From positions 6,432,041 through 6,496,040 of the forward strand of contig CM038917.1 of the NCBI GenBank assembly GCA_021904315.1: a stretch of 64,000 nt of DNA. Reading direction: 5' to 3'. The position numbers and the translations under genes were made by a program. Below the pieces are notes generated by a model. It searched no databases. It worked only from the letters and a program-made list of their open reading frames with translations, and was not told the origin of the DNA. Positions 57,442 through 64,000 of this stretch are shown here, piece after piece (position 1 is the stretch's first letter; every line of letters begins with the position of its first letter). This DNA comes from Sphagnum magellanicum (Eukaryota; Streptophyta; Sphagnopsida; Sphagnales; Sphagnaceae).

Positions 57442-59182
57442 GTGTCAGATCGATCAATCGGTATAACACACGAGAGCTTCTCGTTGCGGAAACCGCTTTG
57501 CTTTGTGGACTTGCACACAGTTGGAGATATCAGAGCAGCAGATATTAGATTGCAGATTCTGGCGCCGCAGACACAAGAAGACTCCTCGCTGGCGATCAAG
57601 ACGGTGCAGCCACAGCAAGCTTCTAGCCCTCCTGCCAAGGCTAGAAGAATTAAAACCATGGTAAGAAGAGCTGCATGCCGCTTCTTTCCCGCCTGTAACA
57701 GACAGGCTCAGATTCTCGCAAAACTGCTATCTAGAAGCAAAGCTCTTGAGGTTCATGGTAACGACGAGGAGCTGCACGACGGTGAGAATGCCGCACGAAA
57801 GAAAACATTTGAGAAGTGTCACTAGGACCGTGAAGCGCCACACCTTTCTGGCCTAACCGAAGCTGCTGCTGCTGTTGTCTAGAGTACAAGAAATGTTTAG
57901 AGGGCTTGCGTAAGTGCGGCCGGTGCATTTGTTTCCTCATCCTTTCTCATGAGGAGCTCTAGAATCAGATGCTGCGGGTTGACAATCGTGTTTGCAATTG
58001 ACAGGGAGGTCCTATAAGGATCGAAGGAGACGACGGCCAAAATCATCCAGAGGGAGAGGAGCCGCGATGGCTGAAGCCATTGCTGGCGACGACGTTCTTT
58101 TCCTCGTGTCGGATTCACGGAGTCTCGCACAAATGCGAATGCAATCTCTTCTGTTTGGAATGCACTGGCTCCGGCGGCATTTGCTCCCTTTGCCTGCCGC
58201 AACACAAGGACCACCATGTTGTGCAGGTGTGGGAACACTGAAATCTCTCTCTCTCTCTCCGGCCGCGCCCGAGACCTCAGGTCTGGGTGAGAAGGCAGTC
58301 CTGTTAACAGACCTCTCAATGTGTTTTCTGACCAAAAACTGCGTGTGTCTGTGGCGGCGTGCTGCAGATTCGACGTTCGTCGTACCACGATGTGATCCGA
58401 GTCTCAGAGATTCAGAAGGTGCTGGATATCACAGGCGTCCAGACTTACATCATCAACAGCGCGCGCGTGGTGTTTCTGAATGAACGACCGCAACCCAGGC
58501 CGGCCAAAGGAGTTACCAATACCTGCGAGTCTTGTGAGCGCAGCCTGTTGGACACCTTCCGCTTCTGTTCCCTTGGTTGTAAGGTACGTACGTACTACTA
58601 CTGCAACAACAACCCATTTTCAGATTCACGTTGATCATTCCAGGAATTCATTCAGTACTCTCTCTCTTCTGTTGCTCTGGATCAGATCTTGAGAATCTTG
58701 ACATCGAATGTCGTCCCTTTGTCGTCTTCGTGCAGCTTGATGGAATAAAGAGGCATGGAAATTTGTCTTTTGTTTTGCAACCAAGACCTCAAGGTAGTAG
58801 TCATGCTCTTGGAGCTTCAGAGTCCGAGGATTCCTCTTCTTACAAGAAGCCAGTGCGCTCAAAGAAGGTTTCACAGCTACGAGCAGACTCTTCGCCAACA
58901 CATCCCATCACGGGGTCAAACGCTCACCACAATGCTGCTGCTGCTGCTTCTTCTCTGTACCGAGAACCCATTGACGAGATCCAGGCATACAACTTGGGGC
59001 AATCTTCAGAACTGACATCGGAGAGACCCCCCATGTCAAGCACCAGTAACTTCTCCCCAGCTTCTTATCATCATCTTCTCCAAGACAACATGTCACCAAG
59101 GACACCACCACCCATCGCCTCCCATCGATCAGGCTGCAAGAGACGAAAGGGAATTCCTCACAGGGCTCCTCTCGAAGGTTGA
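57442..59182 (+). CDS. PLATZ: PLATZ-family zinc-finger transcription factor
   Basis: Plant-specific DNA-binding regulators that prefer AT-rich sites. Exons: an ATG-bearing first exon ending at 57660, then 58005-58226, 58368-58583 and 58736-59182, all phase 0. The conserved part reads [19 protein letters not shown], then the cysteine/histidine clusters [21 protein letters not shown], the [11 protein letters not shown] and [19 protein letters not shown] blocks, and a second finger [10 protein letters not shown] with FRFCSLGCK. The last exon is Ser-rich and ends near a basic CKRRKG. The donor GTAAGA follows directly on an ATG at 57658-57660, so translation could begin with Met alone in exon 1 (295 residues), or at the in-frame ATG at 57442 (367 residues). 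Which start is used cannot be settled from sequence. Confidence 0.93.
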
Positions 59183-60350
59183 GAACTAGGAAGAAGAAGA
59201 AGATGTCTTACCCACAAGGGTGGATCCTATTTATCTCCTCTTCACTGCCATCCCTACCAGAATGTGGGATTGTAACATTTCTGACGGCCCCAACCTGAGG
59301 TCAAACATGTATATGCTTCACCCTCGAATTCAAGTCTGTCTCCTGAAGTCAATGATGCAGAGAGGAGCTTGTCGAATGTTTCTCAAGACTTTGGAGCATC
59401 AGAGCTGGGGTATAACTGGCTTGGTTTGTACCAATAGCACCTGAAGGGAATTACTAGAACTCAACCATGCAGCAGCTGTAACAGTTGCTGCTGATGGAGA
59501 TGGGTATATGTCAAAGCAACTTTGTTGTGCAGCTCTTGTCAATTAAAGAGGATGGATTCTCTCTGCTTCTACATATCAAGACAACAGCTAGTGTATGGAC
59601 ATGTACAAGGAAAATGGAGGGGACAGTGAGGGGCAGTGTGAGTTTCTCAACTGTAACATAGTTGAAGCAGGGGATGGCAAATGGGACATCCAAGAAAATG
59701 CTTGTACAGTTGAAGCATATTGCATCTGTCATGCAATAAGCCAGAAAAAAAATTCCTGGCAGGTGGAGCAAGGTTAGTCTTTTAGGATGTGCATAAAGGT
59801 CATGTTGGTGGTTGTAACCTGATTAGCAGGAGCTCTTCTGTACCATGTCTTCTTGGTGATGATGTTTACAATCTTTGCTTCCAGAAAACTATTTAGAGTT
59901 CTGGTGGGACACACACACACACAAATGTATGAAGGAAGAAATGTCATGAATTTGATGAGGTGAAGATTTTAAAAAAGTCTCTAACCCTCCTTTGTTCCTG
60001 TGATTCAATCCAGATGATGATCTTGGCTTGTAATTGACTCCAGATTGTTTCAAACTTCCAGAACATGATGCTCTCCATTTCTTTCCATGCTTTTTCTTCT
60101 GCAAGCAAACATGCATTGTGAAGACATGTTTTGTGGAGTTTGGACTACTTTTTTTTACTTGGTATCTGTACTTCTTATGGATACTATATAAGTATTCAAC
60201 TGTTGAATGTTGGAGTAATGGGAGTAGTGCAGTGCTTATTGCAAGTAACTAAGGACATGGAACCCAGATTCATTTTTCTTCTCACCTTGGTACTGCAGGT
60301 TTGTTGGCAATGATCCAAGTTCTGCCACTGCTGTTTATTCAATTGCCTCT
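59183..60350 (+). other. PLATZ 3' region and spacer
   Basis: Probably the 3' UTR of PLATZ followed by spacer. No other gene is seen. A (CA)n run lies near 59910-59923. Confidence 0.4.
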
Positions 60351-60470
60351 GATTGCAGATTATGTTTTGTGTTCGAGTTCTCAATTCCCTTGGGCTTGTC
60401 TGACTGCAGATTATGTTTGGTGTTCAAGTTCTCACTTCCCTTGGGGTTGTCTGGCTGCAGATAATCTTTG
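60351..60470. repeat. 51-bp tandem repeat, about 2.3 copies
   Basis: Units start at 60351, 60402 and 60453, exactly 51 bases apart: G(A/G)(T/C)TGCAGAT(T/A)AT, 'gtgttc(g/a)agttctca', TTCCCTTGGG. The third is cut short. Confidence 0.75.
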
Positions 60471-63420
60471 TATTGGATTGGAGGGGAGTGGTGGGGACAG
60501 GTGAAGCCAAAAGTGGGTGGAGGAATCTTGTTCAGCTAGTAGGCAAGGGATCGACCGCATGCCCTTGTCTTTAGGGTGGACTTCAGCACCTCTATAGTGG
60601 GTCCCTGCCTCTCTCGCCAATTTTTTATTTGACTTTTGATGTCTTCTTTCTGATACCTATTGCCCTACTTTGCTTTCCTTTTCATGCATGATGAATGAGT
60701 GGTGGTGAAAAAGAACTGTAAGCACTGAGCACCAGCGGCATAGGATAGATAGATAGTATAGGTAGTACCGAAATAAGCAGTGCCAATACACAACTACATC
60801 AAAAGACCTGCAACAAATTTTTCCTCAAATATGGGATGAGGCTGCTCCTTCCCATCTTTGGAATCAGTTAGGCGCGGGAGGAGGAGAACTTCTTGGTTAG
60901 AGAATTATCTATGAATTTGGGAAAAGGAAGAAAGATCCTTGCTTAAGTTCTTAGTACTTCTTACCATTGTCATCAATTGATCATCATCATCATCATCATC
61001 ATCAGTCACCATTGGAGGAATCCCCAGAAGCGACAAGCAGTTGTAAATAGGGGGGGCAGTACCTACTACCAACCTAGTAGCTCCTCTTGCATTCTAGAGC
61101 TTGCCCCCTTTTTTCTTTCAGCTTTCTTGTACTTTCTATATTAACAAATTGTGCTGGTTTTCTTCCCTCTTCACAATTGTGATACCTAATGATTTTGTTT
61201 TCAGTTGTTGGTGAGCAGGCAACAAGGAGGAGGAGAGCACCATAAGTGGGGAGGGTAAAGCACGATTGTGTTTATGTGCGCGGTTGGTCAGGGAAGTAGT
61301 TGTGAGGACAAGCAGCATCCATGGAACATACCAAAGAAGAAGCCAAACCTTGAAGAAGAAGAGCTGGTATCCGACTCTTCTACCGGTATCACATCTCTTC
61401 CTCTACCATAGAACCTGTTACCCTATGAACTGCATTTTGCTTGTATACTACTACTACCATAGTTGAATAGCAAGTTTGTTCAGGTCTCTGTTGATTAATT
61501 ATTTAATTTTGAAGATCACATTTTGAAAAAAAATAGATTATTCCAAAATATGCTTCATTTTCCTTTCACAACAAAAAAAAATTTCTTTGCTAAAAAATTT
61601 CTTAGAAAATTTCAGCATGTCTAAAAATAATATATGTTTAGGGTTACCATTGGGTGCCTTACTTGAGTATACCTACCTACCTACCTACTTACATAGTAAA
61701 CCACTTACATTTCCTACCTACTTGTCGATGATACTGACCCACTTTGGGACAACCGACCGACCACACTATGCTACATAATGTTGAATCAAAGCATTTTTGC
61801 TTTGAGTGTTGAAAGTTGATGGGTCTTTTGTTTCTTCCTTCTCTTGGGACCGAAGAAAGAAATGAAATGAACCTAATTAGGTAGATAGGTAAGTACTTTA
61901 GTACTTATCTTTATATATTGTGAACGGTACTCCACACACACACAAAGGAAAAAAAAAAAAAAGGACTCCAAAAGTTGATATGGGTTTGTGGCCTTGGATC
62001 CATGGTTGGTTTTTGGTTGGCTTTTCACCCTGGTGCAAGTGCAAGTGATATCTCACCACGGGCCACATGTTGGGGGCGTTGTTGTTGTTGTAGTATCAAT
62101 GTATGGTTGTGAAAGCTTTGCGACATCATTTCAGTTTTTTTTGCTTGCTTTTCAGCTTGTTGTTTCTTTTCCTCACCAATGATATGACACCACCACCACC
62201 ACCCGGGCTCCCCGCACGTGCCCCATGACCCCCGGTCCTTCACCCCCAAAACCCTTCTCTTTCACCCTCTTTTTTCCAAAAAAATTTGCCGTTTTCACCG
62301 CAAATGAAACTACCACCATGTTTTCATCATTGGGACCACAAAGGCAACTACGTACAATGGCACTCTTTGACAACCGTTGATGTATGAAAAGCACCTCTTT
62401 GAACCCCCCCCCAACCCCCCCCCCTCCCGCCCCCGGAAAATGTTGAAAACCTACCTACATGAATTAAATAAAATTATTAAAAAGTCCTTTTTTTTCTTTT
62501 ATTTATGGAGTCATATGGAAAGCTAGGTAGCTAGGCCCGCACACCTCCCCACCCACCGTTTAGCAAAGTCTGGGCCAAAAAGGGCCGGCTCTTTGGAATA
62601 GGGGTGTAGTCCGAGAACAATGCGAAATAAGACCATCCACAATGACACTTTGAAGGTAAAATGTTATGTTAGTTTGGGTCACACCCGAGGCCCGAATGGA
62701 ACTCACAAGAATCAAGAAAGTGAGGGTCATGTATGTGCCCCCATCACCTTCATCACAATAAAACCATTTATTTGTCACATAGGGTACGTGAGTACCCTAG
62801 TATATATATATATATATATACCCATGGGTGTATCAGGGTAAATGACTTTGATGCATTAGAGTGAAACAAAAATTAGACAAATTTTGTTTAAAATTGCAAG
62901 ACAAAACATAGCTAAACTAGTGTTTTCTTTTTGGCAAATTTTTGCACTGCAGCCACAACTAATAAGAATAATAATTATAATAATATGTTGCAAAGTGTAT
63001 AATCGGTTTTTTGTCTTTTCGGAAAAATTGTGCAGAAATTATCATCTTTTGAGGAAAAGAAGTTAGAAATGGCCAGATTCTTTAGTCAATGAGTTTGTTG
63101 GGGGGGGGGTTTTAACACTCTATAAGAGTTATCTGTAGATACATTAAACAAACAAGAGCAGGGCATTGCCAGTGGGAAAGATCTTTCCCTCTTGAGGAGT
63201 AGGCATAAGAGGCTGGAGTGAATTAGCAGCCACCAATGCACCAGTTGCGGATGAGCCCCTTGAGGCTGTTTTCCGGATGAACGAAAATCCCATCCCCCTG
63301 CCCGGATTTTTTTTTTTTTTTCCACCTCTTCTCTACCCCAAAATTTTCCCCCCTCCTACCTGCCATCTACCTCCCCCCTCCTACCTACCACCTACCAACC
63401 CCTCGCCCCTCACTCCATCG
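60471..63420. other. Spacer with simple repeats
   Basis: No gene is recognised. (ATC)n lies near 60978-61003, CCTACCTA-type runs at 61665-61690, (CA)n near 61932, (TA)n near 62800-62820 and C runs near 62405-62425 and 63105. Confidence 0.45.
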
Positions 63421-63450
63421 CCAGAGCTCCAGAGACGTTGAGCGGGAGCG

Positions 63451-63697
63451 AGCTTGGAGCTTGGAGCTTGGAGCTTGGAGCCGGCTTGGAGCGGGAGCGA
63501 ACTTGGAGCTTGGAGCGGCTGGAGCCGGACCCACGCAGGACCCAGGTAAACATTTTTTTTTTGTGTTTATTTTGTTTGTTTGTTTGTGGAGCTGCGCTGC
63601 ACAAGATACGCAGCGTTGCAGTGCAGCTCCACAAACAACATTTGCTTCTTCTTCTTCTTTGTATTGCAAGAAAAGAAGCTCGGAGCTCGGAGCTCGG
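63451..63697. repeat. AGCTTGG / AGCTCGG heptamer runs
   Basis: AGCTTGG repeats four times at 63451-63480 and AGCTCGG three times at 63677-63697, with further GGAGC words between. The stretch is GC-rich against its surroundings. Confidence 0.75.
63581..63637. repeat. Inverted repeat, 21-bp arms with one mismatch
   Basis: Arms 63581-63601 and 63617-63637 pair with a single mismatch around a 15-base loop. They contain GTGGAGCTGC and GCAGCTCCAC. The arms are flanked by the two heptamer runs. Confidence 0.75.
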
Positions 63698-64000
63698 AGC
63701 TACTTCTTTTTGTTTCCCTGTTTTTCCTTCTCTTCCTCCTTGCTCCTCTTCGTTTTTTTTAGCTTCCAGTTTTTCTATTCTCTTCTTCCTTGCTCCTCTG
63801 TGTTTTTTTTTCCTTCCTGTTTTTTTCTCCTTTTCCTCCTTCTCTTCGGTTTTTTTTCTTCTCTTCCTCCTCCTTCTCTTCGTTTTTTTTTCCTTCCTGT
63901 TTTTTTCTTCTCTTCCTCCTTCTCTTCGGTTTTTTTTTTCTTGCTGTTTTTTTCTTTTGTTCCTCCTCTTCATTTTTTTAGCTTCCAGTTTTTCTATTCT
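63698..64000. repeat. Pyrimidine-rich degenerate tandem repeats
   Basis: CTTCTCTTCCTCC, TTTTTTTT and 'agcttccagtttttctatt' words recur in imperfect units to the window edge. The reverse strand reads as a Lys/Arg/Glu-rich open frame, a product of composition. Confidence 0.7.

Noticed and set aside
57897-58388. 163-codon open frame opposite PLATZ
   Set aside because: Shadow of the GC-rich PLATZ exon, whose finger cysteines and splice sites fit the + strand.
63410-63973. 187-codon Lys/Arg/Glu-rich open frame on the minus strand
   Set aside because: Produced by pyrimidine-rich low-complexity DNA at the window edge.

Overview
The window reads as nuclear DNA of a land plant. It holds a PLATZ zinc-finger gene (a plant-specific family), a plant-type RPT3 proteasome ATPase, an F-box/kelch-like gene, two plant-type tRNA-Asn(GUU) genes, short GT-AG introns, and AAACCCTA telo-boxes upstream of several genes. 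Gene islands of mixed base composition are separated by very AT-rich spacers full of decayed mobile DNA and tandem repeats. Two things tilt me towards a non-flowering lineage (moss, liverwort, lycophyte or fern): the branched-chain aminotransferase looks like the animal/fungal type rather than the flowering-plant plastid type, and there is a pogo-like DDE transposase relic. That is inference, not proof.

Layout: 1-8 kb is AT-rich spacer with a coding-like minus-strand relic near 2.1 kb and a Helitron 3' end with a helicase tail near 6.7 kb. At 8.4-9.1 kb six CCAAT-bearing units form an inverted array around a G-box. BCAT lies at 10.9-13.6 kb (+). 13.6-20.2 kb is spacer. A SpoU-type RNA 2'-O-methyltransferase is at 20.2-22.6 kb (-), with an inverted-repeat element in its second intron. 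22.8-27.3 kb is spacer with a dead DDE_1 transposase. Two tRNA-Asn genes duplicated with their upstream TATA elements sit at 27.8-28.1 kb, followed by a near-perfect 37-bp stem hairpin. RPT3 is at 29.2-32.0 kb (-) with four exact-period 43-bp repeats upstream. An intronless 898-codon M1 aminopeptidase is at 35.8-38.4 kb (-), divergent from an intronless F-box gene at 40.1-41.4 kb (+). 41.4-56 kb is repeat-rich spacer (a GTAGCC/GGCTAC MITE family, a second Helitron end, several minisatellites, an AGAACC-rich stretch). PLATZ is at 57.4-59.2 kb (+). The right end is spacer closing in a hairpin and pyrimidine-rich low-complexity DNA.

The genes do not form a pathway. They are ordinary housekeeping and regulatory genes: amino-acid metabolism, RNA modification, protein degradation (proteasome base, peptidase, F-box adaptor) and transcription. 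No single new multi-gene system is visible. The most unusual structures are the inverted CCAAT array upstream of BCAT, the hairpin near the tRNA genes, the PLATZ gene whose conserved frame meets its start codon only across an intron, the intronless aminopeptidase and the dispersed MITE family.
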